A program made the position numbers and the translations under genes. A stretch of DNA of 64,000 bases from Linnemannia elongata (Eukaryota; Mortierellomycota; Mortierellomycetes; Mortierellales; Mortierellaceae). Under the pieces are notes generated by a model, which did no database searches, was not told the DNA's origin, and saw nothing but the letters and a program-made list of their open reading frames with translations. Positions within the stretch are counted from its first letter, which is position 1; each line of letters starts with the position of its first letter. The DNA lies in assembly GCA_036320915.1 (NCBI GenBank), contig JAXBDG010000025.1, positions 124,001 to 188,000 on the forward strand, written 5' to 3'. Below are positions 22,561 through 32,239 of this stretch, one piece after another.

Positions 22561-22661
22561 CAGATAGAGTCCCTTGGCAAGGAAGAATAATGGTTGGCGA
22601 TGCCGAATGTAATGACGGCTAAAGCCTATTATTCGACACCGCCAAGGGACTCTAGATGTGC
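22561..22661 (+). repeat. DIRS internal complementary region (ICR)
   Basis: The first half is the reverse complement of the outer left end (through ATTCTTCCTTGCCAAGGGAC) and the second half is the reverse complement of the outer right end (GGCGATGCCGAATG...). The join GAATAATGGTT at 22585-22595 equals the expected junction of a closed circle. In DIRS replication this region templates completion of both ends. Confidence 0.9.
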
Positions 22662-22689
22662 CCACCCGTACCCGCCCAGTTCTAGTCAT

Positions 22690-22814
22690 AGATAGAGAAG
22701 CAAAGATTGCTAGGCTAGAGTCCCTTTTATCACTTCGTTTTTCATTTTTTTTTTTTTTCTGGAGTTTCACGTGACTATATTAAAGAAAGATACACACATC
22801 TAGAGTCCCTTGGC
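22690..22814 (-). repeat. DIRS right inverted terminal repeat
   Basis: Reverse complement of 18583-18707; same 125-bp length. Beyond it, 22815-22867 forms the unique right end of the element that is also copied in the ICR. Confidence 0.92.
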
Positions 22815-22867
22815 GGTGTCGAATAATAGGCTTTAGCCGTCATTACATTCGGCATCGCCAACCATTA

Positions 22868-24504
22868 GTGTAGCAAGTGGCAAAGAATTATTAGTCAAAA
22901 GTGTTTCAACTTTATCCAATAAAGAGACAGAAGAGAGAGACATGGTGTTGGCTGTCATACCTTTGTCGTCTTGCTGACGGCGCCATGCAAACACGGAGAG
23001 ACCACCGCGGCAGGCAGCAGCAAGCTGGCCTGTCCTGTTGCATTTGTTGCAAGCTTTGTGGACCAAGCACTTGCCAGTGGGATGCGAGTTATTGTTGCCG
23101 CACTTCTTGCAGTTAAATTTGAAGTTACGAGTGATGGATGAGATCGTATGCATCTTGATGATGCGGGTACGTTTGTCACCGCGCGACCGAGCGATAGTGG
23201 AGGACTGTGTGAACGAGGTTGCCTTAGGGTCCGAATTACTGCTTACAGCGAAGGCGTCTCGCTTGCGAGCCTGGTCCGGGCCCTCATGGTCGCGTAGAGC
23301 CGAAAGGATAGTCTCAATCGAGTCGAAGTGGACGGGGCAGTGATCGTTACGACGGAACCGAATACCGAGCTTGATGTTGTTGAGGGCCTCCGACGGGAGC
23401 GAGGTTAAGAGGCCCGAGAGAACCGCGCTGCCCCCATCGTCGATGCCGTAGGCGGAGACAATGCCACCAAGACGAGCGCCATACTCACGAAAGAGCTCGA
23501 GTTTGTTCATACCGGTCTTGGCGATGGAGGCAACAGCATCTTGGCGTTCGCGCGGTGTAAGGATGCTGTTGATGAACATCTTCTGGAAGATATCCCAGTT
23601 AGCAGGAACAAAGTCATCGTCCATCATTTCGAGAGCCGTGGTGAATGCGCATTGGGCAGCGGCATCCTTAATCGTCTTGTTTAGGAGACAAATGCTGCAT
23701 TTCAAGAACATAGGTCCCCAAGCGTTTTTGCAATGGCTATGGACCTGGGCCAGAAATTTGAACGGGTTAGACTCAAGTTCGTGAGGGTAAGTTTTACCAT
23801 GCTCAGACTTGCCAACGCGAGAACAGGAGTTGTCCAACGTGTGTTTCGGACTCCTGTCTTCAATCCCCGGCGATTGTAAGGCTTGGTGGTTATGATACCG
23901 TGTATGTGGGTAACTCCGGAGTGGCTCGTTGTTTCTAAGACATCTCTTGTGCCATTGTAGACGCTCGGGGTCAGTAATCATGAAGGGAACATGGGCTTTC
24001 TTGAATAGGAGGACCCGAAGAGAGAACAAATTCAAGTCCTTGAGTGGAGATTTGACTTCCGCAATCAACCTGTCAAGGTGAGAGATATTCTGTGAGAGTG
24101 ACTTGTACTTGCTGTCAGAGAGTAGGTCGTGGTCTGACAAGATAGGCGATGCTTGACCTTTGCAAGTCGCGACACCACCGAGTAGTTCGGAGAGGTGTTG
24201 CGAAGCGGCTGTCGAAGCAAATGTTTTCTGAGTCTGAAGAGGGAGAATTTCAGTCTGTAGATTTGCCAGGGCTGTCAGACCGAACTCAATCTCTTTGGAC
24301 GAGACTTTCCACTCGATGGGTTGGTCCGTCGTCGCAGTTTGTCAGAACGGCCATGTGAAGGAGCATGAGTAGACGCTGTTGTTGAGGAGGACGCTGTGGC
24401 TTTTGCACTGAATTATCGATTTTGACTGTCGTTGCTGTTGGAAAATCAAATGAGTGACATTGGAGTTCGTAGCGAATCACCGTCCGAGGAAGAGAAGGAT
24501 GCAC
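22868..24504 (-). pseudogene. 5' part of a retrotransposon gag-like gene with zinc knuckles, split by DIRS
   Basis: Minus-strand frame open from 24341 to the DIRS edge. The body resembles a retroviral-type gag/capsid protein (ANWDIFQKMFINSILTPRERQ...). Near the C-terminus are two CCHC-like fingers: CKKCGNNNSHPTGKC (C-x2-C-x5-H-x4-C) and CNKCNRTGQLAAAC, in which the usual His is Gln. Upstream, a second frame from 24504 (MHPSLPRTVIRYE) ends at 24286 and probably is the N-terminus, joined by a frameshift or an unseen intron. No pol, protease or clear LTR is found nearby, so the parent element is incomplete. Assignment to a specific LTR superfamily is not possible from this part alone. Confidence 0.65.
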
Positions 24505-24799
24505 GTAAGGTGGAACTGGCTCTGTACATTGTGGTAGAATGTGTTGGAGTGTGATGGAATGATGGAGTAATGGTCGTTTTTGTGTTTTGGAATTGAGAAG
24601 AAAATGGGATTTGTCTTATTCACCATCCTTTACTATGTCTCCAATCTTTTTCTAATTTCTGGGTCTTGCTGTTGCACGTTTATTTTCTCAATTGATCGAT
24701 GAGATGCGGAAGGTGGATGGTAAGAGGGGTTGTTAAGAACGATGAAGGTGTGAGAATGGTGGCAAGGAGAGAAATGAACTATATTGACGTCACCAGCTC

Positions 24800-24830
<31 letters not shown>

Positions 24831-24998
24831 GTCGTCCTTACTCTCTCCTTCCCTCACTCTATTCTTTGTACCATTCTCTCTTGCTTCTTACTACTTACTT
24901 CTCATTTCTTACTTCTTAATTCCTACTTACGCACGCGCACACATTCTCTCACTAGTCGCTTATGTACCCCACTCACCTCTACATTACTAGGGGGGCGG
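24505..24998. other. Unassigned spacer with a 28-nt poly(T) tract
   Basis: No gene supported. A poly(T) run at about 24802-24829 and a pyrimidine-rich stretch to 24950 are the only clear structure. Part of this may be the leader of the retroelement to its left. Confidence 0.4.
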
Positions 24999-25146
24999 TC
25001 AGTAAGTAAATGTACGCAGGGTGTAAGCAATGACGAATGAACGACAGCCAATCATCCGAGTTTTTTGCGCATGTGTACACCCGGTATGATTGGCTATCAT
25101 TCAGTCGCGGCGTTTTACATATGCGAACGTTTACGTTTACTTATTG
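24999..25146. mobile_element. Hairpin MITE-like element, ~148 bp
   Basis: Nested inverted repeats. Outer arms: CAGTAAGTAAATGTACGCA at the left and a matching TGCG...TTTACTTATTG at the right. Inner arms: about 25 bp (25034-25058 and 25082-25106) centred on AGCCAATCAT / ATGATTGGCT. The loop is about 23 nt. No coding capacity. No second copy is present in the window, so mobility is inferred from structure only. Confidence 0.55.
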
Positions 25147-25368
25147 AATACCCTCCAGAACACCTTATCACCACCAATGTCTTCATCACCTCCTTCTCCA
25201 CCTCCTTTCAATTCACATCCCCATTACTTCGCTCCCTTATCTCTGCTAAGTCGGCTCCGCTTTGTCCACTCTCAGTCATTTCCAAGGCGATCACCTTTCC
25301 AGATTCTCTCGATTTTTAAGAGGTAATTCGCTGATTCCTGTCTCATCCTGCTTAGGAACACTTTTGTC

Positions 25369-27236
25369 ATGAGTAGCCGCTTCTTTAGTTCCAGCAGATA
25401 TACTTCGGGCTCTGCCGAGAGAAGAAGTGACTACAGCAATCGTGGTCACAGATGGGTGCTCTTTTGGGCGCCTTGTAACAGTCTGCTTGACATGAAGCCT
25501 TGTTGTGAGTCTTTAAGATGAATTGTTAAGGTCCTGCTAGTTAACCGTTTCTTTTCAAGGTTTCCGATTTCAAATTAGTGGCTCTATTTCACGTTGATCA
25601 TGTGAAGCCTGCCGCCAGAGTACTTGGAATGGGTACAGAAGATAACTGTAGCGGAACGTGCTCCGCTACAAAGCTTTGTTGTCCAATTTAACCTGAGTGA
25701 CAGGAAATCGGTGACCAAGGCCTATTGTGAGCTAATTAAGTCCAACTACATCTGCCAAATAGAAGAAAAGCCTTGAAGACATCCTATAATTATTTTCGTC
25801 CGCATAATGAGGATAAGTTCTGGGCAAAGCGCGCTCTTGAAGTCCGTACTGGTCTTGTTGCTAATCATTCAGGCCTGATTGTACATGAGGTTGGGTATGA
25901 GGTAGGGGAGTTACAGTCCAAGGTCACCTTCAACAAGTTAATAAGAGCTCACAGTAACCTGGAAAATAAACCGTCTGACGAGAGTTAGTTACAATTTTCG
26001 AGCATCCACTGCTATGACCAAAGTATCTTTGAATATTTGTCATGACTCTTACGATTGCTTTATTTTTATATTTATCTAGAGGAGGAAACGCTCAAGCGAA
26101 AGAGGGCATGATCGGTGTACGAAGTCACTGGCTGGAGTACTGCAGGAGAAAATGAGCTCCAAGATCAGGATCGTCAGCATCGGGACAATGACGAGGAGAG
26201 AGTCGATCAAGGGTCTGTGGAAGAAGAAGGAACCAGATTGCGGGGTCGCAGGAGGATTCTGGAGACTTTTACGAACCCTTTGGCAAACAAGCGAGTTGAT
26301 GAGAATAGGGCTCCTAATCGAATTGAACGAATCGAATTTAGCCTATTTCGATTTCGATTCGAATAAAGTAAACTTGAATCCGATTCGAATCAATCGAAGC
26401 ATTCGGACCATTCGAGCCATGATTAATGCCACGTCGAAAGATGGTTATTTTAAACTCTTGTTTCGAAGAGTTACCTTAAACTTATAGCGTTTACTTTTTC
26501 ATTTCTTCAATATATATTTTAAACCATGTACCATTCAATCCAACTTGTTCAGATCAATCGATCTCTAATCAAATCGAATCACTCGAATCACTTGAATCAT
26601 TCGAACCGTATTCGAATCGAACCACTCGAACCATTCGAATCAATTGATTCAGATGGTTTAAATACAATTCGATTGACCAGAAATTAAGGGCACCTCTCGA
26701 AGCATTCGAATCATTTGAACCATTCGGATCGAACCGAATCCACCCTATCTCAAATTCGATTCGATTAGGAATCCTACCGGACAGTCGATTGGGATCTTGA
26801 GATGACAGGACAGTTTCGCAAGTGTACCTGCGCTAACTTTTCAAGTACGCACATGGTCTGCAAACACCTAGCTTTGGCGGAAATAGCATTTCCAAACACA
26901 GACTATCGCCCCAAAGGTCACATGGAGTTCTGAGCAGACCCTATGCCCCTAAGCTCCGAGGAGGATCTTTCATTGCAACCCGCTCCTACGGTTTTGATGG
27001 TTGCTCAGACTCTCAGTAGCATTGTCGACTCCATTAATAGCTACATTAGCGTTATGGACCCAGAAAAGGCTGTGCCGAACGATGACGAGGTTTTATCTAC
27101 GATTAAGAGAGCTCGCGACCTACTTCATGCATATATGCCAGTCAAAGAAGGGTACAGTCTCAGTAACAAGCGTCAAAGGCAGCGCCCTAAATATCATATC
27201 AGGTGGTCAGTCGACATTCCTAGGAATCTAGTCTAA
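25369..27236 (+). pseudogene. SWIM-zinc-finger protein relic, MULE-transposase-like, interrupted
   Basis: Plus-strand coding fragments: an N-terminal piece from the ATG at 25369 with a GTGAGT donor at about 25504; a middle piece at 25773-25986 (KTSYNYFRPHNEDKFWAKRALE); and a C-terminal piece after 26770 that contains CTCANFSSTHMVCKH, a C-x-C-x(n)-C-x-H SWIM finger, followed by a 97-aa tail at 26943-27236. SWIM fingers are typical of MULE-type transposases and their domesticated relatives. Stops between the pieces, and the ATTCGA element inserted at 26312-26770, show that it is dead. The D-D-E core of a MULE transposase was not seen. Confidence 0.5.
26312..26770 (-). mobile_element. ATTCGA-rich inverted-repeat element, full-length copy
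   Basis: 459 bp bounded by TCCTAATCGA at the left and its perfect reverse complement TCGATTAGGA at the right, full of TCGAAT/ATTCGA words. It is the reverse orientation of the truncated copies at 4432 and 14521. It lies inside the SWIM-finger relic, separating its middle and C-terminal coding pieces. No ORF of its own; a MITE is the best reading. A target duplication could not be identified with confidence. Confidence 0.65.
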
Positions 27237-27262
27237 GACGCGATGCTATGAGAGGAGCGAGA

Positions 27263-27311
27263 GCTGGTATGTGGCAGCCAAGCGTTCACAGCGACGTTGC
27301 TTTTTGATCTT
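27263..27311 (+). pseudogene. 28S rRNA fragment (near the 3' end)
   Basis: GTGGCAGCCAAGCGTTC followed by ACAGCGACGTTGC and TTTTTGATC matches the universally conserved 28S/25S segment that precedes the 3'-terminal domain (in yeast GCAGTCAAGCGTTCATAG...). Only ~49 bp remain. The same segment occurs at the start of the larger relic at 32240. Confidence 0.7.
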
Positions 27312-27425
27312 TTTATGTTTGTCCCCCCTACCAAATCTGTCAATCATCATTCGAGTAATTGTTATTGGACTGTTTTCAGGCTAAAAGTTAATACGGGCTC
27401 GTATAAAATCAAACATTCAACGTAG

Positions 27426-28470
27426 ATGCACCCAATGTCCCACCACTCCCTGTTCAGTTTTTTGCAAGAACGCTACGACTTTCTCTCGCATTTTCGGTTC
27501 ACTCTAGAGGAGATCGCCTGGATGGCTGAATATCTTGGTCTCCCTCAGGTGATTATCAACTCTTCAGGCAAAGAGAGAGTTTCTCGTTTTGTAAGTCTTG
27601 GTGTTGTTCTACACCTTCTGGACTGGCCGAACCGTCTTAAGGAATCGAATATCCTATTTGATATACCTCTATCGTCCCCCTCTACCCTCTTCAATCACAT
27701 ACTTGTCGACATCCACCGGCGCTGGAAGCATCTGCTTCTCTGGGACCATGTCCGTCTGACCCTGGAGTTGTTGGTCGGGCGCATGATAACCTGCTACTGA
27801 AAGGCAGGTTCCTACAAGCGACCTTTGCCTTCATCGATGGGACCTGCTTGAGAATTATCCACCCGGAGTGAATCAGCAGGATTTTTACAGCGATCACAAG
27901 CGGATGCATTGCTTGAAGTATCAAACAATCTCGACACCCGTTGACATCATAGTTCATCTAGGCGATCCTTTCGCTGGTCGGGCACAACGACGCTGTTATA
28001 CTCCTCAGGTCAAGCATTCGCTAACTCTCTAAGCATGCTCGCTGTCCTGCTGGCAGACAGTTGGTCGTGTATGGCGACGAGGGCTACGGTCAGTCGCCCG
28101 AGGCTTAAGCACCTTTCAGAGGCAATATCCTATCCCCTGACCAAGAAACTCGGTATGTGACCATGCGCCGTCCCCATCTCTCGGCCAAATTGGCATTTGG
28201 CTTTGTCTCAACAACTTTAGCCTACGTAACTATTACCAAATGTTGAGACTTCGTCTCTTCGCTGTTGATCACTACTACCCGGTCGCTGTCCTTTCTGCAA
28301 CCTTTTGCGATACTATAGTATGGAAAGCACCCCCGCAGAGTTACTCTGGAAAAGCGCTACCAGGGCCCGAGGCTTGCTTCACCCCAAGAGCTTTATAAAG
28401 TGTGACTCGAGTTGTCCATAATGAGCCTGCCTATTTTGATCACATATAAAACACATGTGGCAACCATCCC
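27426..28470 (+). pseudogene. PIF/Harbinger transposase relic, copy b
   Basis: Starts at an ATG at 27426 (MHPMSHHSLFSFLQERYDF) and, unlike copy a, keeps its N-terminal part. A 1-bp deletion near 27785 truncates it at 124 aa; shifted frames then give FAFIDGT, the DHKRMHCLKYQ block and later remnants. Both duplicates are therefore dead through partly different mutations. PIF/Harbinger DDE_4 transposases cut and paste DNA elements with 3-bp target duplications; terminal repeats were not found. Confidence 0.75.
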
Positions 28471-28610
28471 TCGATCTGACTTCAGAATTTGAAAATCGGA
28501 CAAAAAAAAAAAAAAAAGAAAAAAAGATCGTGGCCAAAGGAAGACCTTACTTTTGTTACAGCTGCCAGTAGAAATGGGCTTGAGATTTAAGCAAGGACAG
28601 AGTGTGGCGA

Positions 28611-30135
28611 CTAGGTGAAAGGCATATTTAATCTATTGGTATTCTCCAGCGTCGTGATCCTGTTGTCAAGGTCGCGTGTCTTCTTTCTGGTGTCTAAGAC
28701 GTCAAGGTCAATCTGATTAAACTGGCCTTGCACCAGCGTGACCCGAGTTTGCACCAGAGTTAGCTGTTCCTGTACAGATTGGCTAGACTGAACGTTACGC
28801 CTTTTGAACGCCCGGAGATCGTCGTCAATGTTGTTTACCGAGTTTTGGGTTGACTGCCTGACTTGAATCATGTCCATTCTGAGTTGCCGGTTCTGCTCCT
28901 CGAGCTTTTCTACACGAGCAAGTAATGCTGATATCCTGTCAGTCTCAGCTGCCGTTGCATGCCTCTTGAACCTTGGTGTCGGGCGCGCAAAGCCCGATAA
29001 ACCTTGAGCTTGGACAGGTGACAGTGGATCCATATCCGTGGACTCACTCGCTGATGAGTGGTGTTGTACTTGCATTGGTGGCCTCGATAGTGCTCTCAAC
29101 TGAAAGGACTCTCTTTGACGGAGAATATCCGGCTGCATGATCGACGGTTCGCCAGTTCGCCGACTAGGGCCGGGACGCGCGTCGGAGATCCGATGAATTG
29201 GTGTAGGAGTCGATTCTGAAGGAACGACAGGGGGCGGCCGTGAGTCGGAGCCATCGTCGGCGTCGTCGTCGGCATCTTCGTCGGTATCATTTGTGATCCT
29301 TACTCCAGCATCCTCGTCCGCCTCGTCTATTACTTGCGACGCTCGCTTGTTTCCGGTCAAGGTACCAAGCATGGCATCCATAACCTGTTGCTCGACAGCT
29401 TGGGCCTCCGTTACCTGCTGCTTCTTCACCTCGCTCTTCGCCGCCTGCTGTCGATTCTCGCGATCCCGTAACTCTCTGTCAGTCTCGACCAGGCTCTGTG
29501 CCATATCCGACATCCGCGTATCTGTCCATGTGAATCCCGTCGCCATCACGAGAAAATCACTCAGTGCTTTTCGCTCTTTGATGATTCTCTCATAGAGCGA
29601 TACCAGAGCTAGAGGCGTCACACCCCGTAGGGACGGCTCGATCGATCCAAGTTCCGCTGCCAATTCTTTAAACGAAGCGCTGTCCTTCGTGAAGCCAAAC
29701 TGATAGGCCTCATCTTGCAGGTGGGCCTTCTCTGGAATGCGATTGTGAAGAAAAAGCACCGCCTTGAAGATGTTCTCACAGTTTGTGCAAGAGTTGTTCA
29801 ACTGCAGGGAGCGAAACGGGCCGTTCGAGGAGACTTCTTGACTGGCGGCATCGTAGGTATCACTGGCAGCTATGAACACAGAGAAGAACTTGGCAAGAAT
29901 AAATAAGATGAAAGGCATTTTGGTTCAAGGCAAATCATAGACTTGGCAAGAAATGCGAACATGGCGTAACAGTTCTTCGCATCAGTTCATCAGCATTCGG
30001 CGGGTCTCTGAAAACCTTGAGGTAGTGGTCGCGTTTTTGATACGCGGAGGCATTGGGCGAGAGCTCTAGCTTCCTCGATGGCTTAAAGTCCAGCACTCCA
30101 CAGTACGTTGCATTACTCCGTGTTCTCGTGGTCAT
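28611..30135 (-). CDS. Uncharacterised protein with acidic region and C-terminal coiled coil
   Basis: Proposed two exons, 30135-29971 and 29888-28611 (82-nt intron with a weak GTTACG donor), 480 aa; the second exon alone is an open frame of 435 codons. N-terminal part MTTRTRSNATYCG...; a globular-looking middle (IFKAVLFLHNRIPEKAHLQDE, SLRGVTPLALVSLYERI); a Gln/Glu-rich helix; an acidic run (DTDEDADDDADDG); a Pro/Ser linker; then a long coiled coil from about residue 370 (VEKLEEQNRQLRMD, TLVQTRVTLVQGQ). I recognise no family. It travels with a transposase relic and a secreted-protein gene in both duplicates, so it could be cargo or a second protein of the element. The other copy is frameshifted. 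Confidence 0.6.
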
Positions 30136-30757
30136 GATGGAGAGGAATGGTATTGAAATGAGCAAACATCAACTATGAATATGACCGTTTTTATCACGTG
30201 ATTGCTACTCTCCTTCCATATTGAGGTGCATTATGCGCCCTTGTTGAGCGTAATGAAAGGAGGCCAAACAAGAGGACAAAGAGGCGGCCTGTGCGAAAAA
30301 TACGTCAAAACTCATGTATTTTTAGCATGCAAACGAACCTATTAGGTCAAATTCGTTCGTTTGTAACCGTATACGCACGAGAACTGAACCTGAGGATATT
30401 TTGTTTGTTGACGCCAAGCTTAAACTCGGATTCGTTCTCCGTCGAATGATAGGTACTACCCCTGGACAAATATTCTTCTACATGGGTCTGTGAATTTCTG
30501 CCTCCTACGTTGTAGTGTACTGTAGAGGATGGCGAGTTCATATTTGTCACTGGTTTACTTTATTTATTATGTATTAGCGTGATTCTCTGCTGAGGGAGCT
30601 TGTTGTGATTATTAAACGATCTGTCCCGAGAGTGTTAAATAGTGGAGAAAGTAGATAGGCGAAGAAAGAAGAAGATATAAAAGAAGCGACTTGAGTACCT
30701 TTGCTCATGGATGCCCTGTAATAGCAGCAGATCAATATGGAGAGTCCCTTGTCGCGG
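30136..30757. other. Spacer between the two passenger genes of duplication 2b
   Basis: About 620 bp, collinear with 8107-8764. A 67-codon minus frame at 30347-30550 is partly shared but unassigned. TATAAAAG near 30676 is conserved between copies, in plus orientation; I see no gene it would serve. Confidence 0.35.
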
Positions 30758-31555
30758 TCAAGGCATCCGCGCCCTCATTGTCTTCATCAAGGTCTTGAGA
30801 ATCGGCATCAAAAACCATCCATCCTCATCGTTATAGTCCTCAACTTCGTCGTTCAAGTCAGGAAGGCCTTGTTCTCGTCGTCGTCGCTCCTCCTCCTTGT
30901 TATCCCATATCTCCGTTGCACAGAAGTATTCTCCGTCGTTATTTTCCTCCTCGTCGTCCTCCTCCTCGTCCTCCGTCGTTTGCTTTAGATGTTCTTGCCC
31001 TTGCTGCACTTGTGGTGACTGCTGCTGTTGTTGTTCTCCGTCGTTCAAAGTAATGACATCTTGTATACGACCCTTTCCCCGGTTTTGCGCCCAAACATGT
31101 TCCTGCAACTCCATGGCCTTCTTGTCGAGGTCGTAATCATTTAACAAATCTCGTGATCGTTCCACCTCATGTCCTTGAACTGATAACTTGTGAAACGGAA
31201 AGGCATCCTTGAGATAAGAGAACTGTGGTTTCGGTTGGAGGGAAATGGGAGGTCGATGCGATCGAAGCGGAGACGAAGTGGCAAGGTGCATCACCCCAGC
31301 TTCGGAAGTCACTGACATCGGACTTTCGTCTTCAACGACGGTGGGAGCGAGAACGACATCTTTGCGTGAGGCGCTGGAAGGGGGGTTTGTGAGAGAGGTT
31401 TGTTGTTGATGATGATGGGGTTCGTGAAGTTGCTGTTGAAGTTTACTGTTCTCATCAGTGTGTGTATGGAAAGAGTCGAGGACGAGACCATGGATGAGTT
31501 GTGCGGTCAGGGTGACCAAGAGGACCAGGCGAATGAGCAGCGTGATGCAAAGCAT
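30758..31555 (-). CDS. Putative secreted protein, His/Gln-rich and acidic
   Basis: 265 aa from the ATG at 31555. An N-terminal signal peptide is clear: MLCITLLIRLVLLVTL then TAQLIHG. It is followed by a His/Gln-rich stretch (HEPHHHQQQT), Ser/Pro-rich sequence, a Gln tract, and a strongly acidic block (EDEEEDDEEENNDGE). There is no recognised domain; size and composition suit a small secreted effector-like or cell-wall-associated protein, which is inference. The C-terminus differs from copy a (MPDS-stop there), because copy b has one base fewer near 30804, so the last ~12 residues may be aberrant. The copy at 8765-9589 is dead. Confidence 0.55.
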   Translation of the reverse strand: MLCITLLIRLVLLVTLTAQLIHGLVLDSFHTHTDENSKLQQQLHEPHHHQQQTSLTNPPSSASRKDVVLAPTVVEDESPMSVTSEAGVMHLATSSPLRSHRPPISLQPKPQFSYLKDAFPFHKLSVQGHEVERSRDLLNDYDLDKKAMELQEHVWAQNRGKGRIQDVITLNDGEQQQQQSPQVQQGQEHLKQTTEDEEEDDEEENNDGEYFCATEIWDNKEEERRRREQGLPDLNDEVEDYNDEDGWFLMPILKTLMKTMRARMP

Positions 31556-32239
31556 TTTCCCTTGTGTTTTTGTTCGGAATGAGTTGGAATGAGATGAGAA
31601 ATGGGTATGAATGTGTGAAATGGAGACGAAGGGGAGTGAGAGAGAAGGGGGAATGCTGAAGGGGATGGAGTGTAGATGAGAATGAGTGCAGTAGACCATA
31701 AAAAAAAAGTTTGAACAATCTTTTCTCTTTTTTAACGTCGAGATAGTTCAGAGACGCGTTGCGGGTTCGAATAGAGGGAAAGTCCTCTGTTGGTGGAAAA
31801 AAAATTTGAGAGCAACCATCGACGTGGAACCTTGAGAAATCGAAACGTGGCCGATCCACAACTCACTAACAAAAGCAAAAAGAAAAGGCTAAATCTCGAT
31901 TAAAACATCTATCTAAACAAAGTGAACGCGAATAAAAGTGTGAATTCGAATGATGTTCGAATCAAATCCAATATTCATCCATATTCATATATCTATTCGA
32001 TGCAAATGGATACGGACGCCATCTGAGGTGGCTTTCCTCTCTCTAGATATCAGATCCTTTGCGCTATGTCGGATAATCATGATTGTTGTTCTTTAAAGCG
32101 ACTATATTACCTTATTTAAATAGGATGGTGGACATAAAGACACGTATACAGACAGCCGCCCAGCCTCCTCTAGAAAAGTGTATGTTGGGGAGGAAATAAA
32201 TACCAATAATTGGTTGCACCAAGAAAATTTTTCGAGGGT
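31556..32239. other. Upstream DNA of the secreted-protein gene and right edge of duplication 2b
   Basis: CT-rich on the minus strand directly before the start (leader). A cluster of ATTCGAAT/ATTCATC words at about 31940-32015, shared with 9975-10045, is a short relative of the ATTCGA element. No gene. Confidence 0.45.

Larger units (their letters stand above)
18571..22867 (+). mobile_element. DIRS-type tyrosine-recombinase retroelement, complete
   Basis: About 4.3 kb with 125-bp inverted terminal repeats (18583-18707 and 22690-22814), an internal complementary region (22561-22661), a gag-like ORF, an RT/RNase H ORF and a tyrosine recombinase. The host gene around it is continuous across the insertion and there is no target duplication beyond a shared CCATTA at both edges (18568-18573 and 22862-22867), as expected for circle integration by a recombinase. 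All ORFs are open and both ITRs agree almost fully, so the insertion looks recent. Orientation is opposite to the interrupted gag-like gene. Confidence 0.93.
27549..32123. repeat. Segmental duplication 2, copy b
   Basis: Partner of 5495-10160. Both passenger genes are open here. On its left the transposase relic continues in frame beyond the duplicated part, so copy b keeps the older left-hand context. Confidence 0.95.

Noticed and set aside
23038..23343. Plus frames antisense to the gag-like gene
   Set aside because: Shadows of the minus-strand zinc-knuckle gene.
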